Assembly: GCF_019703515.2 (NCBI RefSeq)
Contig: NC_059373.1
Span: 20,422,281-20,486,280 of the forward strand
Origin: Myxocyprinus asiaticus
Taxonomy: Eukaryota > Chordata > Actinopteri > Cypriniformes > Catostomidae
Direction of reading: 5' to 3'
DNA: 64,000 bases
Within the stretch, counting starts at the first letter, position 1. Each line of letters begins with the position of its first letter. The notes below the pieces were generated by a model. That model was given only the letters and a program-made list of their open reading frames with translations, was not told the origin of the DNA and searched no databases. The translations under genes and the position numbers were made by a program. Positions 47,630 to 58,947 of this stretch are shown here, one piece after another.

Positions 47630-47845
47630 GACAGAGTCTTTAAATGGCTTTCTCCTACCCGGTTGTCCTGAGTGGTTTCTCCTATATTAAAGCTCCAGTA
47701 TGGTCTACCCTGGTCTATTGAAATTCAAATCCTACCCGGCTGTCCTAGGTGGTTGTCCTACCTGGTTGTCCTACCTGGTTGTCCTGAGTGGTTTAAATTC
47801 AAACTGAGAGTCTTTAAATGGCTTCCTCCTATGTTAAAGCTCCAG
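47630..47845. repeat. compound tandem repeat with GGTTGTCCTA units
   Basis: The block GAGTCTTTAAATGGCTT...TAAAGCTCCAGTA occurs twice, at about 47,634 and 47,805. Between the copies a 13-base word CCTACC(T/C)GG(T/C)TGT recurs about six times. On the minus strand this lies about 0.9 kb downstream of env and could be LTR U3 repeat material; that is inference. Confidence 0.65.
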
Positions 47846-48435
47846 TAATGATTTCAGAGGAATTCAGAATAAATCAAATAATAACAATTTATTTGTCAGG
47901 TAGGATATAAAACATTGTTGCAGAAATTCAAATCAAAGCCAATTTCACATGATCAGAATAAACAAGCATTACTAAAAATAAAAGACAAGTCAAAGAAACA
48001 TACCTGACAAAACTACATGCAGCGGTACAGCATGGGAGATCTGTATACAGATTCCCAGAACTTCATGCCAACTTTCCTTAAATATCCAGACAGAATAAAC
48101 ATTGTGTACCAAATGGTATTATCCTTTGATTTGGGGGTGAATGGGTTCTTGACTTCCTGGTGTTTAACCTTGTTAACATACAGGAGATAATTTCAATTGT
48201 TGGTCAAGGAGGGGGAGACACCTCCAGAATTATGCAGTATTTGGCAAACCATTAGTTTTATCAACATGGGAAAGAGACCACTATACCAGTCGCACAGAGA
48301 CCTCTTAAATGATATCAAACACATACAGTTGCATTCTTTGTTTTCATGTTATTTGTTATATTTTTTACATATAAATCTTATGTCTTTGTGTTGGTCCAGA
48401 GCTATTGAAGGGGAGAAGGGGAGAGAGAGGGGGGG

Positions 48436-48541
48436 CAGCAAGGTGATTTGCAATTTATCACACTGTGGTGATATTCAGGTGTAGATTTCAGCAAAAGGCG
48501 ATTTGCACTTTATCACACGTGGTGATATTCAGGTGTAGATT
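48436..48541. repeat. 54-bp tandem duplication
   Basis: Two copies of GCGATTTGCACTTTATCACA-like sequence ending GGTGATATTCAGGTGTAGAT lie next to each other and differ at a few positions. Confidence 0.85.
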
Positions 48542-48722
48542 TGAGCTTTTGTGAGAGAGTTCTATGACGTTGATTTTCGCGGAGTTCTTTGACTTTTACC
48601 GGAAATGGCGCCTTTTGGTTGTAGACATTCTGGTGCCAGCCTTACAGTTTCCTCCGCTTGGCCCCCGGGGACAATTCCAGAAGAGTCCCTGTGGGGTCAT
48701 TGTGTCCTTTTTATTTTATTTG

Positions 48723-50600
48723 TTATCTCAGTCGCTGAAGTGTGTACAGTTGTAATGTGCTAAGAGCCAGAGCAACTTCAGTTGACCTTCTCATGGATCG
48801 GATGAGGTACCGGAAGTAACAGCACTGGGCCAGTGTAAAAGTGAAGATTAGAGCACAGCCCACCGCACATCCACGGATTATCCAGTCCCACCAGGTGTAG
48901 GCGTATTGTGCAGAGCGGGTGGATGAGCAGGACAAGATTTTTGCAGTCTTTCGGGCTAGGTTAGCCTCCACCTGTGCTTGAGCAAGGTGGTACTCAGTTT
49001 GTTGGATGATTCTTTGTGCCAGTTCCATTGTGTCGACCACAGCTTGGGTGCTTTGCTCATAGAAGGTGTCATCCCACCATGGCGAAGCCTCTGCGTCCAG
49101 TGGTACTTTCCCCAGAATGTTTGTCTGTCCCATGGAAAAGTCCTCTGTTACCTCTAGACAAAAAGAGTGATTGGCAGAGCAGGACAATCCCCCATAGGTG
49201 AAGGAATTCATTTCACTGACTACACACCATTGTGTGTGAGATACCTGAATGGTATCAGGATGACCATGCAGCAACTGAACATTTATGAGTTTAGTGTCAT
49301 TAGGAGAAAAAGTTTGTAAGGTGTTACATGTACAAACAACATAGTTATGAGTTTCATGACAGCAAGTGCGACTGGTAAATAAGGTCTCAGTACCCCTCAA
49401 GGTCATGTACCCAGTAAGGTGGTCCCATTTGATGATCTGATCATTCACTACGACACCAATAGAGCGTATGGTAGTGGAATTTGGAAATACTTGGTCAGGA
49501 TGGATTAAAGGAAAGGTGGCAAAAAACCCAAGACAACCAATGCATTCATTTTCAGTGTACATCATAATGATGGTTAATAACTCAGAATAATTTATATTTT
49601 TCATTTTGTCTGAAGCATGCCATCTGATAAAATTTAAGATTTCTATTAGATCATTTAGAACATGTCTAGGTGTCTTGTGGAGATTGAGGTCTAAAATTTC
49701 TTGTCTAGCAGCAGTAAATAAATCTTGTGCATATGATCTGCAGGCTAAGTCACGTTCGATGGTACGGGTCTGAAATTAAATCATCGATTCGTGACTGTAG
49801 CCATGCATATGTTTTGTCATAATCATTACAATGTTTTGTATAGGCAGATAGAATATTGGATATGTTGTAAGTTACATGAGTCATCACCAAATTTACATCA
49901 TGAAACAAAGTCTTATTAATGTTCCCTTTGATAAGTCCACCAGGAGGAATTGGGTATAGCTTTGGGCATTGTTTTGGTTTACTATACCCACAGGTGGTTA
50001 AATTAAAACAGTGATTGGCAGTCCATGAACAGTTTTGTGGGCTAGTGAAATTGTTTTCACTAGCTTTACATTTTCATACACAATAAATTCCTTCCTTTCG
50101 GCTAGTCCAGATGAAGGTTTTTGGTTTATTGTCATAGGGTTGTATAATGTTAAATTTAATTTATATTCTGTGTAATTTATGTGTGTGGTGTTTAGTGTTT
50201 CTGTGTGGGTGCACCTATATGTGGCAGGTTCCAAATTGTTAACAAAATAGCAGATTTTAGGGTCTATGCCATCATTGTTTTTCTCATATAAAGTGCACAT
50301 CCCACCTTCTTTAGCTCCTGGACATAATTTTAATTGATACCAGGCAGTGATATTGTGTTGGGATGGCCATGCTGGTGTGTGTGTTGACATGTTTATGTAT
50401 GCGGGATGGGTGGAACCTAATTTACAACAGATTTGTGGTGTGCAATTTTGTTCCGGTGCTACTCCGGGAGGCCATGTAACTATTTCTTTGGGTGTAATAA
50501 GAATTTGAGAGGTGTATGGCCCCTTCGTATATTTCCATACCCATCTGCCACATCCTAATGTGTGTGAGGAATACCCGTTGACCCAGCTTGATGCAGTTGG
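48723..50600 (-). pseudogene. endogenous retrovirus envelope remnant
   Basis: The minus strand holds consecutive envelope-like open pieces broken by at least three frame changes, near 50,570, 50,060 and 49,770. The surface part at 49,998-50,390 is Cys-rich with four N-glycosylation sequons (NIT, NTT, NYT, NLT). The longest piece (48,723-49,604, 293 residues) has paired cysteines and a helix-forming Glu/Gln-rich segment at about 190-215. A hydrophobic membrane segment (about residues 245-268) is followed by a basic RSMRRS tail, so it is the transmembrane subunit. The CX6CC motif of gamma-type envelopes is not seen in it. An integrase piece upstream on the same strand supports a retroviral origin. 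It cannot give a full protein. Confidence 0.65.
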
Positions 50601-50639
50601 GTCCAGACACCTCTTGGCATCTGTCCCTCACGAGATTGC

Positions 50640-51157
50640 AACCTGAAATGGGAACAACCACAGAGAGAAAACAGTTAATGTTGAACCTTTAATAAATTTG
50701 CATTTAGACATGTGGTACTTTCTTTATTTTCCTCTGATGGCCACAGCCAAACTGTTACAGACAGCTTTAGTCTCATACTGTATGGCTTGTGCCATCAGGG
50801 GGAAGATGCATTTTGCTTTACAAAAACATGTAGCATTACAATGTCTAATGCAAATTTAGTTTCAGAGATCAAATTAGACTGAGCATCTTTGGTGAGATCT
50901 GAATTACTGCTGATATTTTAGTGCAGTTTGAAGTGTGTAGCACCTTAAGCTCTTCTTGCAGTTGAGCCTGCAGAGTCTGCTGTTGTGAGCAATTCCCTTC
51001 CTTACATTAGCTCAAATGAGCTGATGCCCATAGCTTTATTTATTTATTTTTTATTGTTCTCAACACAGCTCTGTGGTTAAAGAATCAGTTCACCTCTTTT
51101 TGGTGATGTGTTGTCTGTTTAACATTTGTTAAGGGTGATATTCACAGGTTTGATCAT
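50640..51157. other. ERV interior between integrase and envelope, no gene
   Basis: No open frame with family features. The C-terminal part of the integrase that should lie here is absent, suggesting a deletion. Confidence 0.4.
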
Positions 51158-51478
51158 CTATGATCTCTGTGGTCTGTCAGGGTTGTGAAATTTCTGTCTG
51201 ATGTTTAGCATTTTACACAGGTTTTTCATAAATTGCCCAGTGAAATGGGTTACCTGATCAGACTCGATTTGGACGGGCACACCCCAAAGCAGGATGATTT
51301 GGTTGGCCATCACCCGTACCACAGTGTTTGCAGTGTTATTGCGGGTGGTAATTGCTTCCACCCACTTTGAGAATTTATCAGTGATCACTAAGCAATAACA
51401 ATATTCCCCTTTGGCACTGGGGAGTGGACCAATGAAATCCAACTGTAAAGATTCTTCAAGGCCTGTAAGGTTGTTTGG
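51158..51478 (-). pseudogene. retroviral/Ty3-type integrase core fragment
   Basis: The open piece starts LQLDFIGPLPSAKGEY and carries the first two catalytic aspartates of the DD35E core (in LDFIGPL and IESDQ). A stop follows NIRQKF...RPQ, before the catalytic Glu. The usual SDQGTHF is SDQVTHF here. It lacks the HHCC and C-terminal domains and the rest of pol. The same strand and about 0.6 kb spacing link it to the envelope remnant. Confidence 0.75.
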
Positions 51479-52549
51479 TTGGCAGTGTCATTACAAATTT
51501 ACATGGCCATGCTTGGCCATTATAATATAATGCATATTATAATGTGATTATAATACAATTATATTATATTAAAAATAGTATAAGTTAAAATAATTTTATT
51601 ACTGGTCTCTGGAGGTTTTCTAGAATGAGATATTTGTCATCTCGCTTCTCTTTTGAGAATACATGCCTTTTGATTTGGCCCTGTATCAGATGCAGGATCA
51701 TGTGCATTGTATGCTGCTGTAAACACCCAGTGACTGCAGGCGCGTATTTACATGGGTCAAATTTCTGCTCAAGCTGCAGAGCTTTTGCAATTACAATATG
51801 AAATTGAATGCAATTTTCTCATTTTCTTGAGTTAAGATGTCATTAGGTTTATTCTCATGTGAATCTATTTGAATATGAAAAGGGGGCTGGGCAAAGTCAG
51901 AGGTGATGCAAGGCACAAAGAGTATTCTTGAATTTTAAAGGCTTAATGAAGTTCTTCAGTCTTTTTAAAGTTACTGAAGGTTAATGCTAACTGTGTAAAA
52001 CTACTGAGAGTTTGGTAATTGTGTAAAACTACTGAGAGCGTGGTAATTGTGTAAAATTACTGATAGTCAGCCTTACACTTGTATTAAAGAACAAGAGGGA
52101 CAAGTCCAAATTCATTTTTGTGGGAAATAACAATGCCACAAATTCTGTTGATTGTGCTTAACTTCTATCGAACCCGGAATATTCCTTTTGAAGTAAATGG
52201 ACTCACACAAGTGTTTGTCTGCTATGATGATTTTTACAGATTGAGCTGGATTTTGTTTTGATTTTTGGTAAGACATCAGCTAATTTCTTGGAAAGGTGGC
52301 CAGCTACATTTATGCAGAAAGTCATTAAACAAAGCAAAGGCCTTCACTTCTCCCAACTCCTTCAGGACCTGATTGACTCTGCGGATCAGCTGTGACGGAG
52401 GATGAAATGGATGATGCATGTTAGACTAGTGGAGTTCATAATAAGATTATGTTGACATTTCCATGTATTTTTAGCTGAAGTTGCCATACTGTTATTTAGG
52501 ATGGGGCAGCAATCTTGCTTTATGCATTAGAGTTGATTGTCAGTTCAAA
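51479..52549. other. no gene; 28-bp tandem repeat inside
   Basis: No gag or pol similarity was recognised upstream of the integrase piece. The stretch contains a three-copy 28-bp repeat at 51,992-52,066. Confidence 0.4.
51992..52066. repeat. 28-bp tandem repeat, 2.7 copies
   Basis: The units start TGTGTAAAACTACTGAGAG at 51,992, 52,020 and 52,048; the third is partial and has two changes. Confidence 0.95.
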
Positions 52550-53075
52550 AAATTATTTGTTTTGTTTGTTTTTGCTGCCTGGAGAACACAAATGTGCTTG
52601 TTGAACATCTTAAGTTAATTAATGGGCTGATGCCTGGTAAATCACTCCATCTAAAATGTGGTCAAGCAGGTTGCTGTTTAGAATTTGGGACATTTTCAGG
52701 ATTTTGCAAACATTTGAATAGAGTTCATGAAGAAAGTAATGAAGTTCCAGTACATGTTGAAGATAGTGCTGTTGTTTGTAGCGCAGTTGTTGGGCAACCA
52801 AGAAACATTGATGTGGCTACATGTACAAATGACAGTTCTTTGCCAGTTTCCAGCAAAAACACCACAGATTTGTGCAAGCTGCAGGTGTCAGTCACACTAC
52901 TATTAATACTTGTATGTCTATGGAAGAAGTGGTTCAAGACATCCAGGATCAAGTAAAAGAGACTGCTCTAAATTGCTTACCTTCACAGAACACAGATTTT
53001 AAAAGTTCAATTGAACAGTCATTTCTGGAAATTGAAAACCCTTTCACCTTAATTCCATATTTAAACAAAACTCAG
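52550..53075 (+). pseudogene. C2H2-type multi-copy fish gene, 5' fragment, split by L1
   Basis: The plus-strand frame 52,537-52,956 has a zinc-finger-like block, LKCGQAGCCLEFGTFSGFCK followed by HLNRVH (two Cys and two His spaced as C2H2). A different frame from 52,872 carries SHTTINTCMSMEEVVQDIQD and SSIEQSFLEIENPF. I recall this order (finger, then IQxQVKETAxxCLPS, then ENPF) from uncharacterised proteins that occur in many copies in cyprinids, possibly transposon-derived. The frame is shifted near 52,880. The fragment stops at the L1 insertion site and continues at 58,960. Confidence 0.5.
53064..53075. repeat. target-site duplication of the long L1, left copy
   Basis: AACAAAACTCAG recurs exactly at 58,948-58,959, on the other side of the L1. 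The host gene fragment continues across the pair. Confidence 0.9.
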
Positions 53076-53286
53076 TATGGGGGATGGAGCTTTAAATTCT
53101 ATCAAGAGATTATGGGAGAAAGATTTAAATTTGCTATTGGAGGAGGGAGTGTGGGCTAGGATTCTAAAAAATGTCAAGTCTGCATCTAAAGATGCAACGG
53201 TGCGCCTTATGCAATTTAAGATTTTACATCGATTCTGTTGGACCCCCTCTAGATTGTATAGGCTTGGTCTTAAAGACATGCCCACT
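53076..53286 (+). pseudogene. inverted L1 ORF2 fragment at the 3' side of the long L1
   Basis: This piece encodes KRLWEKDLNLLLEEGVWARI and FKILHRFCWTPSRLYRLGLK, the same part of ORF2 as 53,700-53,940 on the minus strand. It matches L1 copy B (45.8-46.0 kb) more closely than the long copy: GGGGGATGGAGCTTTAAATT is shared with B, whereas the long copy has a different sequence there. It begins directly at the target duplication. Confidence 0.85.
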
Positions 53287-53289
53287 CTC

Positions 53290-56200
53290 TCCAACGACCC
53301 ACTGCGAGAGCCCCCCAAAAACGTCAAATATCAAACCCATTTCCCAATAAAAGAATCCCATATCCCCAGCCTTCTACGTGATACCTCTTCGAAGGCTGCG
53401 ACCCTTCCCATCTCTTCGCATCACTCCCGAATTAAGGGTGCTCCCACCGACTTCCAACCCCTTAAAACAATCTGCCTGCCTATCATGGCACTAGTGAGGA
53501 TCCAATTGTTTATATATTTATCACCTACGTCAATGACTGCCCCATCACCCAAAACACAGAGTCTGTGGCAAAACGAAATCCGAATGCCCAACACGTCACA
53601 CAGAACACTCTGTACCTTCAACCAAAATTCCTGAATCTCAGCGCACCACCAAAAAACATGGGCCATGTCTCCTTCCTCTGATTGGCATCGCCAGCAGGTG
53701 GGTGTGTCTTTAAGACCAAGCCTATACAATTTAGAGGGGGTCCAATAGAACCGATGTAAAATCTTGAATTGTATAAGGCGCACCCTTGCATCTCTCGATG
53801 CAGTTTTTATGTTTTTTTTTAAATCCTAGCCCATTCTCTCTCCTCCAATTCCAGGTTTAAATCTTTCTCCCATAATCTCTTGAGAGTGGTTGAGACTCCG
53901 TCACCCAGACTCTGAATTAATAAGGAGTAATACACTGATGCCTCATGGCCCTTTCCAAAAGCAGAAATCACCACTCCTAGAGTATCTGCTGCTTTAGGGG
54001 GGTGTATGCTATTCCCAAAAATAGTACAGAGCAAATGGTGTAACTGAAGATACCTAAAAAATTGAGATCTGGTGATCCCAAAATATTGAACCAGATTTTC
54101 AAAGGATCTCATCACACCGCTCTCGTAAAGATCACCAAGTGAATTAACCCCCCTCGCAATCCACTCTGACCAACAAAAAGGGGACTTATTAATGCATAGG
54201 GTTTAGCCATAGGCTTGAGGCAACATTTAGATAAATATCTGAATTAAACACTCTGGACACTTTTGTCCGTACTGAGTGCAAATGTGAAATAATGGGGTGT
54301 GATTTAACTTCTCTATTTAGTTTGATGGAAAGGCTGTGCAATGGCAAAACAGGGGCAAGGAGTTCTTGTTCAGTGCAGAACCAGGGAGGGGCTCTTTCAG
54401 GTGGAAGCGACCAATGAGCCAAATGTCTGAGACCGAATGCATAATAATAAAACAAAATCTTGGGTAGGCCTAGCTCACCTTTGTCAATCGGACTATGTAA
54501 TTTATTGAAATGTAGTCTGGGGCGCTTACCACTCCAAATGAAAGACTTCGCTATGCTATCAAATTGCTTGAAATAAGAGAGGGGGACATCTACAGGGAGA
54601 GACTGTAGCAAGTAGTTAAATTTTGGAATACAGTTCATTTTAATAACATTAACCTTCCCAATCATCGATAAATGTAATGAAACCCACCTGTCTACATTGC
54701 TCAAACCGTTTTATTAAAGGGTCAAAATTAACTCTGACTAAATCAGACAAATTGGTTGGGAATAAAATGCCCAAATACTTAATGCCCTGTTTGGGCCACT
54801 GGAAGGCGCCTGGCTGGAAGGCCGTTACTGGACAGTATGCTGTCAAAGCCAAAGCTTCGGATTTAGACCAATTGACTTTGTATCCTGAGAACTTGGAAAA
54901 GGAATTAATAATTCTGTGGAGGCAAGGCATAGATCTAGTGGGGTCAGAGACGAATGATAAAATATAATCTGCATAAAGCAGAAGATTATGCACCACACCT
55001 CCCGCCATCACCCCTGGAAAATCATCTTCTTTTCTTATCGCGGCTGCTAATGGTTCCAGGGCAAGACAGAACAATAACGGGGAAAGAGGGCAGCCCTGAC
55101 GGGTGCCCTTATCCAGAGTAAAATAATCTGAAATTAATCCATTTGTTTGTACCGCTGCTACAGGGTGTTTATAAAGTAACTTAATCCAACCAATAAACGT
55201 ACTCCCGAACCCATATATTTCCAAAATCTTAAAAATATAATCCCATTCTACCATATCAAATGCCTTTTCGGCGTCAAGTGAGATGGCGGCGACCGAAGTC
55301 TGATCATTCGCCACTGACCACATGATGTTGATGAGATGCCTAATGTTGTCAGAAGAGCTGCGGCCCCGAATAAACCCCACCTGATCTATATGTATAAGAG
55401 ATGTCATAACCTTACTTAATCGGTTAGCCAAAATTTTAGCCTGAATTTTTACATCTAGCTGGATCAGGGAAATTGGACGGTAACTTTTACACTCGCTTGG
55501 ATCTTTGTCCTTTTTAAGAATCAGACTGATTCGGGCTTGTGTCATGGTTGGTGGAAGCTTTCCATTCTTTAATGATTCAGTATAAACTTCTAACAAAAGT
55601 GGAGCCAGTTCTGTAGCATAAGATCTAAAAAATTCAGCGGCAAAACCATCTGGCCCCGGAGCCTTACCAGTAGGTAGGGACTTGATTACCTCGTCAAGTT
55701 CCTCCAAGGTTATCTCAGAATCAAGAGTTTTTTTGCTCATTCGTCAGTTTAGGGAGTTCTAATGGTTCTAATATCCTCATCAGTAGACGAAGATGTGGAA
55801 CTATAGAGATCAAGATAGAATTCTTTAAAAGCATTATTAATATCAATGGCTGAGGTAAAAATTTAGAAAGAGGGAATAGTAGAAAAAGTCTCTCTCTGCT
55901 TAATATATCTAGCCAAAAGCTTCCCTGCTTTGTCCCCCGACTCAAAGTATGACTGTCTTGCCCTGAACAACCAAAACTCCACTTTCTGCGACAGAATAGT
56001 ATTATATTGTATTTCAATCGGGTCAATTCTCTGAGGCCATCAGATGACATACGACGCTTCAGCTCTGCCTCGGCACTTTTAATATTTCCTTCCAACTCCA
56101 CAAGTTCTCGTGCTTTGAATTTTTTGATAAATGAGGCATACTGTATGATTCGACCCCTAAGAACCGCCTTAAGTGCCTCCCAAGCCACGCCCACAGAGGA

Positions 56201-57062
56201 TACTGAGGACCAGTTGGTCTCCATATAGACACTGATTTCAGTCTTTAACATTTGTTGAAAATCAGGATTTTGCAAAAGGGATACATTAAAGCGCCAATTA
56301 TATGATTTCCTTTTCTCTGTATGTGGCAATATCTCTAAACTCACCAGGGCGTGATCTGAGACGAAGATATTTCCAACTGAGCAATCAACAACAGATGAAA
56401 TGAGGGACTTCGATATAAAAAAAATAAAAAAAAATCTATTCTAGAGTAAATCTTATGAACTGATGAAAAAAAATGTAGAATCCCTACCAGATGGGTTCAA
56501 AAGTTGCCAGATATCTACAAGACCAAGATTTTTACAGATCTTGTGAAGTGTCAGTGTAGCTCTGGGGGGTTTACACACTTTTGCTTCACTGTGATCAAGG
56601 ACTGAGTCCATCAAAAGATTAAAGTCTCCTCCCATTATTATGTCATGAGAGATGCCAGCAGCTTGCAACATCCCTTCAAGATCTATAAAAAAGCCCTGAT
56701 CATCAGCGTTTGGTGCGTAAATATTAGCCAAAATCAACCTTTGCCCCTGAATTTCTCCTAACACAACAATGACTCTTCCTAATTTCTTTAATCTGTTTGA
56801 GACATTTGAATTGTAGATGTTTATTAATCAATATAATGACTCTCCTGCTCTTACTTGAGCCAGCACTAAAGAAAACATGTCCACCACATATCTTCCCAAA
56901 TTTTTCAGCTTCTTGCGGGGAAAGATGCGTTTCTTGAAGAAACACTATATCATATTTCTTGCGCTTAAGAACAGAAATAACCTTCCTTCTTTTTATGGGG
57001 TGCCCCAACCCATTTACATTCCATGTGGAGAGAGATAACCCATTCACATTAACATTTGACAT
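53290..57062 (-). pseudogene. L1 ORF2 (endonuclease and reverse transcriptase), broken
   Basis: ORF2 nicks DNA and copies L1 RNA. The start at 57,062 (MSNVNVNGLSLSTWNVNGLG) leads the APE endonuclease, with FLQETHLS, then (after a shift near 56,760) LANIYAPN and MGGDFN. The reverse transcriptase core (54,649-55,740) has GKAPGPDGF, SLDAEKAFDMVEW (motif A Asp), GTRQGCPLSPLLF and LLYADYILSF: the second Asp of YADD is Tyr (codon at 54,964-54,966). The C-terminal zinc-knuckle-like CWRCQSEEGDMAHVFWWC lies near 53,700. At least five breaks separate the open pieces, so no active enzyme is encoded. Confidence 0.9.
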
Positions 57063-57429
57063 ATTGATATAATAAAAAATAAAAACAATGAGTGTGTCAA
57101 AAACAAAATTATACAGACCACATTCCCCATTAATGCAACAATCAAACCCCGAACTTCCCCCGGAACAAAACAAACAGAAAAAAGAAAAACGTGCGCATTA
57201 ACCCCGTGCATGACAGCGCCAACCAGCGACAATCCCTCTAAACTCAAAGAGTCCATGTACGCCTACGAGAGCCCCCGTGACAACTTTGCCATCGGAATGC
57301 TCGAGTCCGGTGCTTCTGCACAAATTTTGTGAGGCACAATTACAATAAAAGAAAATACTTTGTAAAACATACCCCAGCCAACAGGCAGAATAACAGAAAA
57401 AAACATGTAGATTCATTCACAGAACTGTC

Positions 57430-58030
57430 TTGAAGGTGTGTTCCTCCTCAAAATAAACTCCAGCTGATATAAAACCGTTCAGTTTCCTCGGACAGACAAA
57501 CAGTTGTTCAGTGAACTGGCTGTAATGAGTGCAGCAGATGAGGTAATCATTCTACTAGGAGGCATAAGCACAAAGAACAAACATATTTAACCACAACTGT
57601 CCCGAAGTAGTGTAATTCCACAAAACAAGCTCCAGCCGTTAGGCGGAGCCAGCGCGAAAAACAAAACCGGCATCCCGGTTCCTCGGATGATCAAGAGCCA
57701 AACTAACTCGGAGGCCACGCAAAAAAAACAAACAAAAAAAAAAAAAACACCATAACTTACTCAGCCCGTCAACTTTATAAAAGATGTCCTTGATGTGAAA
57801 ATATAGATATTTCGTGGTCATCCAAAGTGTCCATTCCCGATCTGGCCGTAAACTTCAGTGTAACAAAAAATCTTCCGTCAATGCAAAATCTCTCAATCTC
57901 AAAATTTCTTGGAGTCATGCCATAAAACAAACTCCAGCCGCTAGGCGGAGTCAACACAAAAAGAAACAAAAATGGCACCCAGCTTCCTCAGATAATCCCT
58001 GAACCACAGGTCTAATATAAGAAACATCAA
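57430..58030. repeat. imperfect tandem repeats in the L1 spacer, ~300-bp period
   Basis: Related blocks start near 57,440, 57,612 and 57,912, each with AAACAA(A/G)CTCCAGCCG(C/T)TA or a near variant, then TTCCTCGGA/TTCCTCAGA. Downstream each long block has TTTATAAA followed by a segment resembling the end of ORF1. Read on the minus strand, 57,775-57,978 encodes a stretch like the ORF1 C-terminus (RNFEIERFCIDGRFFVTLKF). Confidence 0.6.
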
Positions 58031-58035
58031 ATGGC

Positions 58036-58809
58036 TTACTCCAATATATTTATAAAGGAGAGTGCCTGTTTTGGACAAGTAAATACTTTGTGACCATTCT
58101 TCGTTTCTGTTCTCAGTTTGGCCGGGAACATCAGAGCAAACGAGATCTTTTTCTGATGTAAGAGTTTCTTGCATTCCTTGAACCGTTTCTCTCTTGTGGA
58201 ATTCGCAATGTCCGGGAACAAGAAAATATTATGGTTCCTCCAAGAAAGCTTCCCTTTGCTCCTCGCCTGGCGCAACACGAGATTTTTATAGGATGATTTC
58301 AGAAATTTGGCCAGAATGCATCGAGGCCTATCTCACTCAGCAGTTCTGCGAGCAGGCAGTCTGTGAGCTCGCTCGATTTCCAGTTTATGGCCTGTTATGT
58401 CGAGCAGACTCGGGAAAAACTCGTCCAGGAATTTCACCATGTCTCTGCCCTCTTCATGCTCAGGAATTCCAACAATTCGTATGTTATTCCTTTGGCTCAT
58501 ATTTTTTAAATATTCCAGTTTTTCCAAAATTGATTCCAAATCTGTTTTGGACGCGGGCGGATTAGTGGTTAATTCCCTTTCCAATGACTCAAGATAATCA
58601 ATTCGTTTTTCAACTTCTGTCACTCTTGTAAACAACTCGGAGAATTTTGTTTCCATTGCCGTAATCGATCGACGTATTACAGCGAGATCCTCCAAGTCAG
58701 CAAGAACCTTCGTCAGCATCACCGACATGTTGGACAACTGACGCTGAATATCTTGAACACGTAAGTGTCTTTTAATGTCTCCAGAGTCTGAGAATTTTGA
58801 CTTTGCCAT
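58036..58809 (-). pseudogene. L1 ORF1 (RNA-binding protein), frameshifted
   Basis: ORF1 proteins form coiled-coil trimers that coat L1 RNA. The start MAKSKFSD (58,809) leads a heptad-rich coiled coil (METKFSELFTRVTEVEKRID), then an RRM-type segment with NNIRIVGIPEHEEGRDM. After a frame change near 58,300 the C-terminal domain follows (RNHNIFLFPDIANSTREKRF, FALMFPAKLR). The order matches Transposase_22-type L1 ORF1 proteins. Confidence 0.85.
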
Positions 58810-58947
58810 ATTTACCTCAAAGAGCAAGTATGTAATTGGGTGTATCGAATCTCACCGGATCACAACATGAAAATAATTAAAAAACTAGCAAAGTCCGCAG
58901 AGCTCGTCATTCACATGTCTGTCTCTCGCATGGCGTCACGTGAACCT

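Larger units (their letters stand above)
46664..48722. other. no gene; repeats downstream of the ERV envelope
   Basis: Contents in order: MITE continuation, a dispersed repeat (46,800-47,060), a TA microsatellite (47,091-47,159), a 14-bp inverted repeat (47,541-47,581), tandem repeats (47,630-47,845) and a 54-bp duplication (48,436-48,541). A 3' LTR of the retroviral remnant would be expected here on the minus strand, but I could not define its ends. Confidence 0.4.
53076..58947 (-). mobile_element. long L1-type LINE with both ORFs, chimeric 3' side
   Basis: A 5,872-bp insertion lies between 12-bp duplications. On the minus strand it has a 5'UTR (58,810-58,947), ORF1 (58,036-58,809), a repeat-bearing spacer (57,063-58,035) and ORF2 (to about 53,290). 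All coding parts carry frameshifts or stops. The expected 3'UTR and A tail are absent. In their place lies a plus-strand L1 piece (53,076-53,286) from a related but different copy. Confidence 0.88.

Noticed and set aside
53077..53634. 185-residue plus-strand open frame
   Set aside because: It joins the inverted L1 piece to the antisense of the long L1 and is an accident of the junction.
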